The notes below the pieces were generated by a model. The model did no database searches and was not told the DNA's origin. It was given only the letters and a program-made list of their open reading frames with translations. A program made the position numbers and the translations under genes. DNA of 47,227 nt. Source: Winogradskyella sp. (lineage in GTDB: Bacteria > Bacteroidota > Bacteroidia > Flavobacteriales > Flavobacteriaceae). Below, piece by piece: positions 1 through 8,559 of this stretch (position 1 is the first letter of the stretch; each line of letters starts with the position of its first letter). Location of the stretch: the NCBI GenBank assembly GCA_013002225.1, contig JABDKL010000026.1, positions 1 to 47,227 of the forward strand. The letters run 5' to 3'.

Positions 1-1221
1 ATAGTTACCATTACCTATACTAGTGATGAAGATCCTTCTATATCAGATACAATTGAATTAGAGTTTTTTTTTGAAGTTTCAATCTCAAGTTCAGATGAAG
101 ATTTGAATATATGCGAAGGTGAAACAATAACTTTAACGGCTTCAGATGCAACTGACTATTTATGGAGTACCGGGGAAACAACTCAATCTATTGAAGTTTC
201 ACCAACAGTGGATACTGAATACTCAGTAATTTGTAATCTTGACATAAATATTTCTGATGACGCCAATATATCTATCATAGTAAATACTGTTCCTACTGCA
301 GATGCAGGAGAAGATCAATCCATTTGTGAAGGAGAAACAATTACCTTAACTGCAAGTGGAGGTACATCATACTTATGGAGTACCGGAGAAACAACAACCT
401 CGATAGAAGTAAGCCCAAATATAGCAACTAATTATACAGTAGAAGTAAGTGAAAATAACTGCTCGAGTACAGATGATGTTACTGTATTTGTTGATCCTAA
501 TCCCAATGTAGTTATAGTTAACGGAAATAGTGTAGATATATTAAATGGCGATTTCATTACTTTATCTGCATCAGGAGCAAATAGCTACCAGTGGAATAAT
601 GGCGCAACACAGCCCAATATTGCAGTAAGCCCATCTTCGACTACTACATATGAGGTAAGAGGGTATATAAATGATTGTTATGATGATAAAAACATCGTAA
701 TTAACGTATACGAACCTGTTGAAGCTTATGCGGGTGAAGATGTTCAGATTTGTGTAGATGATTCTGTGGTCTTAACCGCCACAGGAGGTGACGAATATTT
801 ATGGAGTACAGGTGAAATTACCTCTTCTATTGAGGTCTCACCAATTGAGACGACAGACTATTATGTCACTGTGTTTAATCCTCTAGATTTTGACGAAGCT
901 TCAGTAAGGGTGGAAGTGAATGCAGATTGTGACATAGAGCCTGCAGATTCTATAAATGAGGATTATTTAGTTGATGCATCCTTATACCCTAATCCCGCTA
1001 ATGATATACTTAATATAAAGCTAATCGGGTCGTTTGATACTTCAATGATAAAGTTTTATGATATTACAGGAAAAATCGTTCAAACTAACAAAATATCAAA
1101 TGAAAATTACGGTACTTCAGTAACTGCACAGGTAAATGTTAGTTCCTTACAAACAGGTATTTATATCGTTAAAGTAGAAGACGAAAACAATCAAATTGTT
1201 AAGCGACTTATAGTAAATTAA
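1..1221 (+). CDS. T9SS-sorted repeat surface protein, 5' truncated
   Basis: The frame is open from base 1, so the gene starts before the window and only its C-terminal 406 codons are seen. There are four tandem Ig/PKD-like units of about 70-72 residues. Each has a core like YLWSTGETTxSIEVSP; the cores start at 157, 370, 586 and 796, and the third is the most diverged. The last 85 or so residues look like a type A T9SS sorting domain: LYPNPANDILNIKL, then FYDITGKIV, LQTGIYIVKV and a final RLIVN. Known for this domain class: it directs export through the outer membrane by T9SS and is cleaved when the protein is released or attached to the surface. The substrate or ligand cannot be read from this part. 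The same window carries the T9SS regulator porX. Confidence 0.9.
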   Translation: MVTITYTSDEDPSISDTIELEFFFEVSISSSDEDLNICEGETITLTASDATDYLWSTGETTQSIEVSPTVDTEYSVICNLDINISDDANISIIVNTVPTADAGEDQSICEGETITLTASGGTSYLWSTGETTTSIEVSPNIATNYTVEVSENNCSSTDDVTVFVDPNPNVVIVNGNSVDILNGDFITLSASGANSYQWNNGATQPNIAVSPSSTTTYEVRGYINDCYDDKNIVINVYEPVEAYAGEDVQICVDDSVVLTATGGDEYLWSTGEITSSIEVSPIETTDYYVTVFNPLDFDEASVRVEVNADCDIEPADSINEDYLVDASLYPNPANDILNIKLIGSFDTSMIKFYDITGKIVQTNKISNENYGTSVTAQVNVSSLQTGIYIVKVEDENNQIVKRLIVN

Positions 1222-1242
1222 TAATATTTTATTCTTATCAAG

Positions 1243-1282
1243 TAGAAAAGGTGATATAGGTTAATCTGTGCCACCTTTTCTA
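1243..1282. terminator. Bidirectional terminator hairpin
   Basis: An 11-base-pair inverted repeat (TAGAAAAGGTG with CACCTTTTCTA) encloses an 18-base loop between two convergent genes. It overlaps the stop codon of the leftward gene. The T-rich arm gives a weak tail in both directions, so it probably serves both transcripts. Confidence 0.5.
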
Positions 1283-2659
1283 TTTACCAATAGAAGAATA
1301 TTCAAATCCAATTTCGGCCATCTCATCTTGATCTAAAATATTTCTTCCATCAAAAATAAAGGCTGGTTTTTTCATTCCATCATATATTTTTCTCCAATCG
1401 AATGACTTAAATTCATCCCATTCAGTCATAATAGCAACAGCATGGGCATCTTTACTTGCTTCGTATGGGTCATTTAAACAAGTAACCAACTCTTGATTTT
1501 CCTTTTCGGATCTCGTGTTTAAGTAGTTTAAATCCATTTGAATTCTATTTTCAGAAACTTTAGGATCATATACTGCGATTTGCGCTTGTTCATTCAATAA
1601 GTGATCGGCAACATAAATTGCTGCAGATTCTCTTGTATCATTAGTATCCTTTTTAAACGCCCAACCCAACATAGCAATTTTTTTCCCGGATACGGTATTG
1701 TATAATGTACTAATTAAGTTATCTGAAAATCTTCTTTTTTGATGATCATTCAATATTATGACCTGCTCCCAATAATCCGCAACGGCATTTAAACCATAGC
1801 TTCTAGCAATATATACAAGGTTCAGAATGTCTTTTTGAAAACATGAGCCTCCAAACCCAATAGATGCGTTCAAAAATTTTGGACCAATTCTAGAATCCAT
1901 TCCTATGGCTTTAGCTACTTCAGATACATTTGCTTCTGTATGTTCGCACAGCTCTGAAATAGCATTAATAGATGATATGCGTTGCGCTAAAAACGCATTA
2001 GCTGTAAGTTTAGAGAGTTCTGAGGACCAGACATTAGTTCTCAATATGCGGTCTTGCGACACCCAGCTACCATAAATATTAGCCAGACTTTCTATAGCAT
2101 CTTCAGATTCACCACCGATTAAAACTCTATCCGGATTTAATAAGTCTTCAACTGCCGTACCTTCTGCTAAAAACTCGGGGTTTGATAATATGCTGAAATT
2201 CACATTACTTCCAGTGTTATGCAGTATACTTTTAATGGCCTGTGCTGTTCTTACAGGTAATGTCGATTTTTCAACTACAATTTTATCTGTAGTTGCCACT
2301 TCTGCTATATTTCGAGCACACAATTCAACATATTTGAGATCAGCAGCCATACCTTTTCCTTTACCATAAGTTTTGGTAGGTGTATTAACTGAAATAAAAA
2401 TCATTTGAGATTCATCGATAGCTTTGTCAATTTCAGTAGAAAAAAACAAATTTTCACCTCTGGTTTCCTTTACAATTTCTGCTAAACCTGGCTCATATAT
2501 GGGTAACTTCGAAACATCCTTATCATTCCATGCTGCTATGCGTTCAGCATTTATATCTACTATTGTAACTTGAATGTTTGGATTTTTTTTAGCAATAACT
2601 GCCATTGTTGGTCCACCTACATAACCTGCACCTATACAACAAATTTTATTGATTTTCAT
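1280..2659 (-). CDS. ugd: UDP-glucose 6-dehydrogenase
   Basis: Oxidises UDP-glucose to UDP-glucuronate with two NAD+, in the cytoplasm, to supply acidic sugars for exopolysaccharide or capsule. The 459 residues show an N-terminal Rossmann fold ([11 protein letters not shown], about 8-18), the STLPVRTA region near 130, and the catalytic cysteine C273 in [10 protein letters not shown]. This cysteine position and the overall sequence resemble the eukaryote-like branch of the family (about 450-490 residues) more than the shorter bacterial form. The next gene upstream on the same strand, at 3842-2823, encodes an epimerase expected to use the product. The 163-base gap between them has no clear terminator, so co-transcription is possible but not shown. 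Confidence 0.93.
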   Translation of the reverse strand: MKINKICCIGAGYVGGPTMAVIAKKNPNIQVTIVDINAERIAAWNDKDVSKLPIYEPGLAEIVKETRGENLFFSTEIDKAIDESQMIFISVNTPTKTYGKGKGMAADLKYVELCARNIAEVATTDKIVVEKSTLPVRTAQAIKSILHNTGSNVNFSILSNPEFLAEGTAVEDLLNPDRVLIGGESEDAIESLANIYGSWVSQDRILRTNVWSSELSKLTANAFLAQRISSINAISELCEHTEANVSEVAKAIGMDSRIGPKFLNASIGFGGSCFQKDILNLVYIARSYGLNAVADYWEQVIILNDHQKRRFSDNLISTLYNTVSGKKIAMLGWAFKKDTNDTRESAAIYVADHLLNEQAQIAVYDPKVSENRIQMDLNYLNTRSEKENQELVTCLNDPYEASKDAHAVAIMTEWDEFKSFDWRKIYDGMKKPAFIFDGRNILDQDEMAEIGFEYSSIGK

Positions 2660-2822
2660 ACTTCTAAGTTTACTTTTGACTTGGGTTGAAAAATTTAAAT
2701 AAGCCCAAATTTGTGTGAATTTTTATTACTGTTCTAAATTTTTATATAAACGACTTGTAATTACGTTGAACTCCACTTTCTTAAAAAATCACCTTAACAG
2801 TCCAAGTAAAATATTGGTGTTT

Positions 2823-3842
2823 TTAGGAATAATATTCATTAAACCAATCTACGAATGATTTTACCCCTTCGACAATTGAGGTGTCAGGCCTATAATCGTA
2901 ATCTTTAATTAAATCATCAACATCTGCCCATGTTCTTTCTACATCACCAGGTTGTATAGGGAGCATAATTCTTTCAGCTCTTTTATTGAGATTTTTTTCT
3001 ATTTCTTCGATAAAATCTAATAGTTTTACAGAGTTATTGTTACCTATATTGTACACCTTATAATAATCTTTGCTCATTATTCTTTTTTCAGGTGATTTTT
3101 CGATAATTCTAACCACACCTTCTACGATATCATCAATATAGGTAAAATCACGCTCCATTTTGCCATGATTAAAGACTTTAATCGGCCTATTATTGGCAAT
3201 AGCATCTGTAAATAGAAACATTGCCATATCTGGTCGCCCCCATGGACCATACACGGTAAAAAAGCGAAGTCCTGTAGTTGGAATACTAAATAAATGACTA
3301 TAGGTATGGGCCATTAATTCATTACTTTTTTTTGTAGCAGCATATAAACTAATGGGATGATCTACGTTGTCATCAGTAGAAAATGGAATTTTTTCGTTAA
3401 GACCATAGACACTAGAACTACTTGCATAAACCAAATGCTTAATAGCATTATGCCTACAGCATTCTAAGATGTTTAAAAATCCAACTAAATTCGAATCAAT
3501 GTAAGTTTCAGGATTTTCAAGACTGTAACGCACACCAGCTTGTGCTGCCAAATTGCATACAATATCAAAATTTTCAGATTTAAATAATTCAGGTAGATTC
3601 TCCCTGTCTTCTAAATTCATTCTAACAAAAGAAAAATCGCTTATACTACTTTTGCTTAGCTTATTAAATGACTCTGCATCCTGATGAGCGATTCCTAATT
3701 CTTTTAATCTCGAATATTTCAAGTTTACATCATAGTAATCGTTAATATTATCCAAACCAACTACTTTGTAGCCTTTAGAGATCAATACTTTTGATACGAA
3801 ATAGCCAATAAAACCAGCAGCGCCAGTGACTAATATTTTCAT
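2823..3842 (-). CDS. UDP-glucuronate 4-epimerase-like SDR protein
   Basis: Extended short-chain dehydrogenase of 339 residues. The N-terminal NAD site is TGAAGFIGYFVSKVL. DNINDYYDVNLKYSRL, just after it, is characteristic of the UDP-glucuronate (GlcA to GalA) epimerase subfamily. The catalytic set is visible as SSSSVYG followed by YAATKK (Tyr and Lys), then RFFTVYGPWGRPDMA. It probably turns UDP-glucuronate made by the neighbouring dehydrogenase into UDP-galacturonate for surface polysaccharide. The exact sugar is inferred from family similarity and from the neighbour. A related UDP-glucose or UDP-GlcNAc 4-epimerase is the alternative. Confidence 0.85.
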   Translation of the reverse strand: MKILVTGAAGFIGYFVSKVLISKGYKVVGLDNINDYYDVNLKYSRLKELGIAHQDAESFNKLSKSSISDFSFVRMNLEDRENLPELFKSENFDIVCNLAAQAGVRYSLENPETYIDSNLVGFLNILECCRHNAIKHLVYASSSSVYGLNEKIPFSTDDNVDHPISLYAATKKSNELMAHTYSHLFSIPTTGLRFFTVYGPWGRPDMAMFLFTDAIANNRPIKVFNHGKMERDFTYIDDIVEGVVRIIEKSPEKRIMSKDYYKVYNIGNNNSVKLLDFIEEIEKNLNKRAERIMLPIQPGDVERTWADVDDLIKDYDYRPDTSIVEGVKSFVDWFNEYYS

Positions 3843-3925
3843 TTTGTCATTTTTTAATTAATGTCTAGTATAGCATGTGTTTAAATCAAAAACTGGAGTG
3901 TAAAAATAATCTATAAGACTACCAA

Positions 3926-4306
3926 TTATTCTGAGTCGACGTAGTTTATAAATTTTATAGTTGCAATACGATTACAGTTTTGGACTTTAATTATCATATT
4001 TCGGTCTTTATAACTATTCTCAATATAGTATACCTTACAGGAGTCTAATTCTCTTTCGCTTTTTGAAAAATCAACGCTACCAAACTTAATTAAATTTTTA
4101 ACGGTATTAGAATCGAGCGCATGCAATCTAATAAAATCCAATGACTCACCTGAGTATACAAATTTTTTAGAGCTTATATTTTTAACCGTTCTTGCATTTG
4201 GTCCATAATCACAAGATGCGTCTTTCCCATTTAAAAAAAACATAAGAATAATAAGTCCTATAGCAAAACCACTAAGGTAAAAGCCTAAGCGTTGAGTAAA
4301 TTTCAT
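3926..4306 (-). CDS. Small membrane-anchored protein, DUF4258-like
   Basis: A 126-residue protein with one N-terminal hydrophobic segment (about 8-26, GFYLSGFAIGLIILMFF). A soluble domain follows, containing SCDYGPNARTVKNI, LDSCKVYYIE and VQNCNRIATIKFI. The conserved-looking cysteines would lie outside the cytoplasm if the segment is an uncleaved anchor. I recognise it as resembling flavobacterial proteins labelled DUF4258, which sit next to alanine dehydrogenase genes. That naming is from memory and moderate in confidence. It starts only 17 bases after the alanine dehydrogenase stop on the same strand, so the two are likely one transcript. The function is unknown. Confidence 0.7.
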   Translation of the reverse strand: MKFTQRLGFYLSGFAIGLIILMFFLNGKDASCDYGPNARTVKNISSKKFVYSGESLDFIRLHALDSNTVKNLIKFGSVDFSKSERELDSCKVYYIENSYKDRNMIIKVQNCNRIATIKFINYVDSE

Positions 4307-4323
4307 AAATAAATTAATGTAAT

Positions 4324-5523
4324 TTAAAAGATTAACAAGTTGGCATCGTTATAATCTAAACCAAACCATTCTGCCACAGATTTATTGGTTAATATACCGT
4401 GGTAAAAATACAATCCATTTTTTAATCCGCGGTCAAATCGAAGTGCATTTTCTATACCACCATGTTCGCCAATTTCTAAAAGATACGGTGTAAAAATATT
4501 ACTAATTGATACAGAGGCAGTCCTAGAGTACCTTGCCGGAATGTTGGGCACACAATAATGAATAACCCCATTGCGATCAAAAGTTGGATGATTGTGTGTA
4601 GTAACTTCACTAGTTTCAAAACAACCGCCCATATCTATACTTACGTCAATAATTACAGAACCTCTTTTCATATGATCCACCATTGCTTCTGTGACGACTA
4701 TGGGAGAACGATTAGTGCCTCTTACAGCTCCAATTGCAACATCACAGCGTTTTAAAGCCTTTAAAAGGTTTTTGGGCTGCATTGTAGAAGTGTATATAGT
4801 TCGTCCTAAATTGTTTTGAATACAACGTAGTTTTGTAATGGAGCTATCGAAGACTTTAACATTTGCGCCAAGGCCAATTGCCGATCGCGCGGCAAACTCT
4901 CCTACAGTTCCTGCACCTAAAATAATAACCTCGGTAGGAGGGACACCATTAATATTACCCATCATTAATCCATTACCACCATTGACATTTGAAAGTAACT
5001 CCGAGGCAATTAATATTGACGCAGTACCAGCAATTTCACTTAGTGATCGAACTGCAGGGTAGGCGCCATCATCGTCCTTGATGTATTCAAAGGCTAATGC
5101 TGTAATTCGCTTTTTCGCTAAGGCTTCAAAATAAGTTTTGCTTTGAGTTTTAATCTGTAAAGCAGATATTAATAAAGTCTGTGGATTTATAAGTGAAATT
5201 TCATCTAATGATGGAGGCTCTACTTTTAAGATAATAGGGCAGGAGTATACTTTTGCGGTGTCTTTGGTAACCTCTGCACCAGCTTCACTGTAATCCTTAT
5301 CTTTAAAATTAGCACCTTCACCTGCACCAGATTCAAACAACACGCGGTGGCCATTTGCAGTTAATGCAGATATGGCATCTGGTGTTAGACACACGCGTTT
5401 TTCTTGAAAATGGGTTTCTTTAGGAATACCAATAAATAATTCTCCTTTTTGCTTGAGAATCTCTAGGGTTTCTTCTTGAGGTAATAATTGTGCTTTGGAA
5501 AATGGTGATAAAGATTTACTCAT
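4324..5523 (-). CDS. ald: Alanine dehydrogenase
   Basis: Catalyses NAD-dependent, reversible deamination of L-alanine to pyruvate and ammonia. The 399-residue protein has the AlaDh/PNT N-terminal domain (GIPKETHFQEKRVCLTPDAI near 32-51, ILKVEPP near 98). The NAD-binding domain has VIILGAGTVGEFAARSAIGLGA near 200, and CVPNIPARYSRTAS lies near 320. It belongs to the Bacteroidota-type branch, about 30 residues longer than the Bacillus enzyme, with an N-terminal extension. It lies between a small membrane protein gene upstream and a DUF4258-like gene 17 bases downstream. No internal anomaly is seen. Confidence 0.9.
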   Translation of the reverse strand: MSKSLSPFSKAQLLPQEETLEILKQKGELFIGIPKETHFQEKRVCLTPDAISALTANGHRVLFESGAGEGANFKDKDYSEAGAEVTKDTAKVYSCPIILKVEPPSLDEISLINPQTLLISALQIKTQSKTYFEALAKKRITALAFEYIKDDDGAYPAVRSLSEIAGTASILIASELLSNVNGGNGLMMGNINGVPPTEVIILGAGTVGEFAARSAIGLGANVKVFDSSITKLRCIQNNLGRTIYTSTMQPKNLLKALKRCDVAIGAVRGTNRSPIVVTEAMVDHMKRGSVIIDVSIDMGGCFETSEVTTHNHPTFDRNGVIHYCVPNIPARYSRTASVSISNIFTPYLLEIGEHGGIENALRFDRGLKNGLYFYHGILTNKSVAEWFGLDYNDANLLIF

Positions 5524-5631
5524 TTAAGTCAGTCAATTGGTATAGTTACTGCAAGATAATAAAAACAGTTACATCAACGGTATAGAAAGCTAACTTCTGA
5601 AATAAGACAAATCCAAAAAATAAAAATTGGA

Positions 5632-6186
5632 TTAAAAGTATTGTTTAACTTTTTCCCAAACAGTTTTTGGCTTTAACATAAATTCTTCTTCGAGCTCTTC
5701 CATAGTTTTGTCGGCATCATTTATTTTACTAAACATTTTTGCTCTAATTAAGTAGATGGAAGGAAAGATAATAGCCATAATTGGTAATAAATACACAATA
5801 TGAAACTCATCCATAAATCTAACATCATCATTTAAAGCGCCAATACATTGAAAAGAAAACATTGCTATTGGAATAATCAAAACATGATACCACCAGTGCC
5901 TGCAAGTAAAGAACCAAATAAGAGAAAGTACAAGTGGAATAATTTTCATAGATAATACCCACATGGCTACATTGGCGTCGCCATACTCATTACTATGGTA
6001 GGTTCCGAAGATAGTTTCCCAATTTTCTGTACTCGGGACGTATTCATATAGGTAAAACAAAAAAGGAGTACTTGCAATTAAAGATGCAATAATACTCCCA
6101 TTTAAAATCTTTCGACTGTAACCTCTTTTATCCGTGTGTTGGAACTTTAAGTTTTCTTTTGTCAACTTGTGTTGTAGTTTGTCCAT
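5632..6186 (-). CDS. Multi-pass membrane protein, unknown function
   Basis: The 184 residues carry about four hydrophobic segments (roughly 29-48, 73-97, 101-116 and 130-146) between a basic N-terminus and an acidic and basic C-terminal tail (EELEEEFMLKP). No family is recognised. The first 20 or so codons (ATG at 6186) lie inside the small peptide gene at 6271-6128 in another frame, a 59-base overlap. Start choice is therefore uncertain: a TTG at codon 9 is the nearest downstream alternative, and the next ATG comes only after the first membrane segment. Translation may be coupled to that of the peptide. The promoter is probably shared with the peptide (6308-6301). Confidence 0.65.
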   Translation of the reverse strand: MDKLQHKLTKENLKFQHTDKRGYSRKILNGSIIASLIASTPFLFYLYEYVPSTENWETIFGTYHSNEYGDANVAMWVLSMKIIPLVLSLIWFFTCRHWWYHVLIIPIAMFSFQCIGALNDDVRFMDEFHIVYLLPIMAIIFPSIYLIRAKMFSKINDADKTMEELEEEFMLKPKTVWEKVKQYF

Positions 6187-6271
6187 CTAAGTCAATAATG
6201 TTAGTTGCTTGTACAGTAAATAACATTCCTCCAAAGATAGCGATGGCTAATACTAGTTTTTTAGTTTTCAT
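6128..6271 (-). CDS. Small secreted peptide, 47 residues
   Basis: ATG at 6271, TAA at 6130-6128. The N-terminus MKTKKLVLAIAIFGGMLF followed by TVQA is a classic signal peptide with a likely cleavage after VQA. This leaves a mature peptide of about 24-25 residues ending in KVPTHG. It has its own consensus -7 element 30 bases upstream, which supports expression. Its last 59 bases overlap the start of the downstream membrane-protein gene in a different frame. From memory, short flavobacterial peptides with a similar N-terminus and a PTHG- or PTQG-type ending occur near ald, which suggests a conserved family, but this needs a search. Function unknown. Confidence 0.65.
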   Translation of the reverse strand: MKTKKLVLAIAIFGGMLFTVQATNIIDLDGQTTTQVDKRKLKVPTHG

Positions 6272-6300
6272 AATTCAAGGGATTTAATTAATTAATACTA

Positions 6301-6308
6301 CAAATTTA
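6301..6308 (-). promoter_or_regulatory. Bacteroidota -7 promoter element
   Basis: On the minus strand this reads TAAATTTG, a full match to TAnnTTTG. It predicts a start of transcription near 6294, about 23 bases before the small peptide ATG. No clear -33 TTG is seen. Confidence 0.5.
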
Positions 6309-6428
6309 CATAGTATGGGAGCACTAGTAAAATGTGAGAATGTTAAAATCCAATGAATCTTGAAGTTTTAATTACGGTTTTTCCGTAACCTGCAAACTAT
6401 CTTGATTTAAATGTTAATGAAATTGTGT

Positions 6429-6896
6429 TTAAAATTTCGGTTCTGTCATAGCTTTATCTTCGGTTATACTTTTATTTATGGTTAATTTGAGGGTTCGTTT
6501 ATTGTCTTCAAGTATTTCTATATCAATTTTTTGAGCATCTAACGGTACTAACTCCTCAACACGTTCTGCCCATTCAATAAATATCCAATTGTCAGTATTA
6601 AGGTAATCTTCAACACCAAAATTATAAGCCTCTTCGATAGTCTCTATTCTGTAAAAGTCAAAATGATAAACTCTATCATTTGGTAACCTATATTCATTAA
6701 CTATAGAAAATGTTGGGCTAGTAGCAACATCCTCACTATTCATTGCTTTAATTAAAGCATTTATTAAGGTCGTTTTTCCAGCACCCATCATACCATTAAT
6801 TACAATCACTTTAGAGTTTAAATATTCTAACACCTTGTTAGCAACACTATTTAACTCTTCTAATTCATATGTAATTGCAATTGTTTGCACTGTCAC
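6429..6896 (-). CDS. tsaE: tRNA t6A37 synthesis ATPase TsaE
   Basis: Member of the TsaBDE complex that makes N6-threonylcarbamoyladenosine at position 37 of ANN-decoding tRNAs; TsaE is the ATPase that supports turnover. The 155 residues carry a Walker A at about 35-43 (GMMGAGKTT), TSPTFSIVNEY near 80 and the family signature HFDFYRIETIEEAYNFG. They end with IFIEWAERVEELVP. The length is normal for the family. It lies 90 bases downstream of porX on the same strand, so the two may be transcribed together. Confidence 0.93.
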   Translation of the reverse strand: MTVQTIAITYELEELNSVANKVLEYLNSKVIVINGMMGAGKTTLINALIKAMNSEDVATSPTFSIVNEYRLPNDRVYHFDFYRIETIEEAYNFGVEDYLNTDNWIFIEWAERVEELVPLDAQKIDIEILEDNKRTLKLTINKSITEDKAMTEPKF

Positions 6897-6986
6897 GTGA
6901 TATTATAATCGTACAATGTTAGGAATATTTTTTCAGAAAACCTAAGAAAATTTGCATTTCGTCGGATTTTTGTGCCTTTAAAAGAT

Positions 6987-8534
6987 TTATTTAGGGTTCA
7001 TTACTACAAATGGAATAATCATCTCCTCAAGTGAAACGCCACCATGTTGATAGGTGTTTCTATAATAACTCACATAGTGATTAAAATTGTTGGGATAGGC
7101 TAAAAACATGTCTCCTTTTGCGAAGATAAACGAACTACTCATTGATAAGGAAGGTAAATGTGCAGATTTCGGGTCCTTAACTGCAAAAACATCTTTATCC
7201 TGATAAGTAAGGCTTCTGCCTGTTTTATATCTCAAATTTAAACTGGTGTCTCTGTCGCCAATCACCTTAGAAGGTGCATTTACATTAATGGTACCGTGAT
7301 CTGTTGTCATAATTAGTTTAAATCCCAATTGTTGAGATAATTGAATCATTTCTAATAATGGTGAATTCTTAAACCAGCTAACCGTTAAAGACCTATAAGC
7401 TTTGTCATTAGAGGCAAGTTCTTTTACAACTTCCATTTCAGTTTTAGAATGTGATAACATATCTACAAAATTGTACACGATAACACTTAAGTCATTATCT
7501 TTTAATGATCTGAAATTTTCAACTAGTTTTTTTCCAGCTTTTAAGTTGGTAATTTTATGATACTCGTGTTTTACATGGTTTAGGCCTAGGCGTTTTAGTT
7601 GTTCTCTAAGAAAGTCGCCTTCGTGCATGTTTTTACCTCCTTCGTCAGTATCGTTTTTCCAATATTGAGGAAAAAGCTTTTCCATATCAGCAGGCATTAA
7701 TCCAGAAAAAATAGCATTTCGAGCATACTGTGTTGCTGTAGGTAAAATGCTAAAAAATGATAATTCAGAGGCTTTTTTGTAATAGTTATTTACAATTGGC
7801 TCAAAGGCCTTCCACTGATCATATCTTAAATTATCAATTACAATTAATAACGTAGGTTGCTTATTACTCAATTCGGGAACAACCTTATCCTTAAATAAAG
7901 TGTGCGACATTATTGGTGCATCCGTGTTTGGTTCAAACCAATCTTCGTAGTTTTTCTCAATAAATTTTCCAAATTGCATATTAGCCTCAGTTTTTTGAGA
8001 CTCTAATATATCTGTCATTCCAACATCTTCAATACCTTCTAATTGTAATTCCCAGTAAATTAGTTTATGATATAACTCTATCCATTCCTCATAGGAGTTT
8101 ACCATGGATAGGTCCATAGCTATTTTTCTAAATTCCTGTTGATAATTTGAAGTTGTTTTTTCTGAAATTAATCGTGAATGGTCTAAATTCTTTTTTAAAC
8201 TCAATAAGATTTGATTTGGATTTACAGGTTTAATTAAATAATCTGCTATTTTACTACCAATGGCTTCCTCCATGATGTACTCTTCTTCACTTTTTGTGAT
8301 CATAACAACAGGTAAGTTTGCTCGACGCTCCTTAATTTCATTCAAGGTTTCTAGTCCAGTAAGACCTGGCATATTTTCGTCCAGAAAAACAATGTCAAAA
8401 TTGGTGTCATTAATTATTTCTAAAGCTTCGGTTCCACTTTGGCAGGTTGCTACATCGTAACCTTTTTGTTCTAAAAAAATAATATGTGGTTTAAGTAAAT
8501 CGATTTCATCGTCAACCCAAAGAATATTTATCAT
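6987..8534 (-). CDS. porX: PorX, T9SS two-component response regulator
   Basis: Regulator of type IX secretion genes, acting with the sensor PorY in the systems where it was studied. Residues 1-120 are a receiver domain with acidic pair D8/D9, phosphoacceptor D52 (VFLDENMPG) and MITKSEEE as the Thr/Lys region. A helical linker follows. From about 205 to 515 comes a PglZ-type alkaline-phosphatase-fold domain with LLIVIDNLRYDQW and the metal-binding MTTDHGTINV. This domain order and the 515-residue length fit PorX. It is divergent from an HD phosphohydrolase gene, with only 25 bases between the two start codons. The T9SS cargo at the window start is a plausible client of the system it regulates. 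Confidence 0.93.
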   Translation of the reverse strand: MINILWVDDEIDLLKPHIIFLEQKGYDVATCQSGTEALEIINDTNFDIVFLDENMPGLTGLETLNEIKERRANLPVVMITKSEEEYIMEEAIGSKIADYLIKPVNPNQILLSLKKNLDHSRLISEKTTSNYQQEFRKIAMDLSMVNSYEEWIELYHKLIYWELQLEGIEDVGMTDILESQKTEANMQFGKFIEKNYEDWFEPNTDAPIMSHTLFKDKVVPELSNKQPTLLIVIDNLRYDQWKAFEPIVNNYYKKASELSFFSILPTATQYARNAIFSGLMPADMEKLFPQYWKNDTDEGGKNMHEGDFLREQLKRLGLNHVKHEYHKITNLKAGKKLVENFRSLKDNDLSVIVYNFVDMLSHSKTEMEVVKELASNDKAYRSLTVSWFKNSPLLEMIQLSQQLGFKLIMTTDHGTINVNAPSKVIGDRDTSLNLRYKTGRSLTYQDKDVFAVKDPKSAHLPSLSMSSSFIFAKGDMFLAYPNNFNHYVSYYRNTYQHGGVSLEEMIIPFVVMNPK

Positions 8535-8540
8535 GTTGTG

Positions 8541-8548
8541 TATATTTG
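8541..8548 (+). promoter_or_regulatory. Bacteroidota -7 promoter element
   Basis: TATATTTG is a full match to TAnnTTTG. It predicts transcription starting near 8555, about 5 bases before the ATG of the HD protein, so the mRNA would be almost leaderless. The element lies in the 25-base gap between divergent start codons. Confidence 0.45.
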
Positions 8549-8559
8549 TTTTCTAATTA

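Noticed and set aside
1-900. Ig-like repeats as a mobile or CRISPR-type repeat
   Set aside because: The repeats are in frame, protein-coding and diverged; no spacers or terminal inverted repeats are present.
6372-6388. Hairpin TTACGG-TTTTT-CCGTAA between tsaE and the peptide gene
   Set aside because: The stem is only 6 pairs and no T tract follows on the minus strand, so it was not called a terminator.
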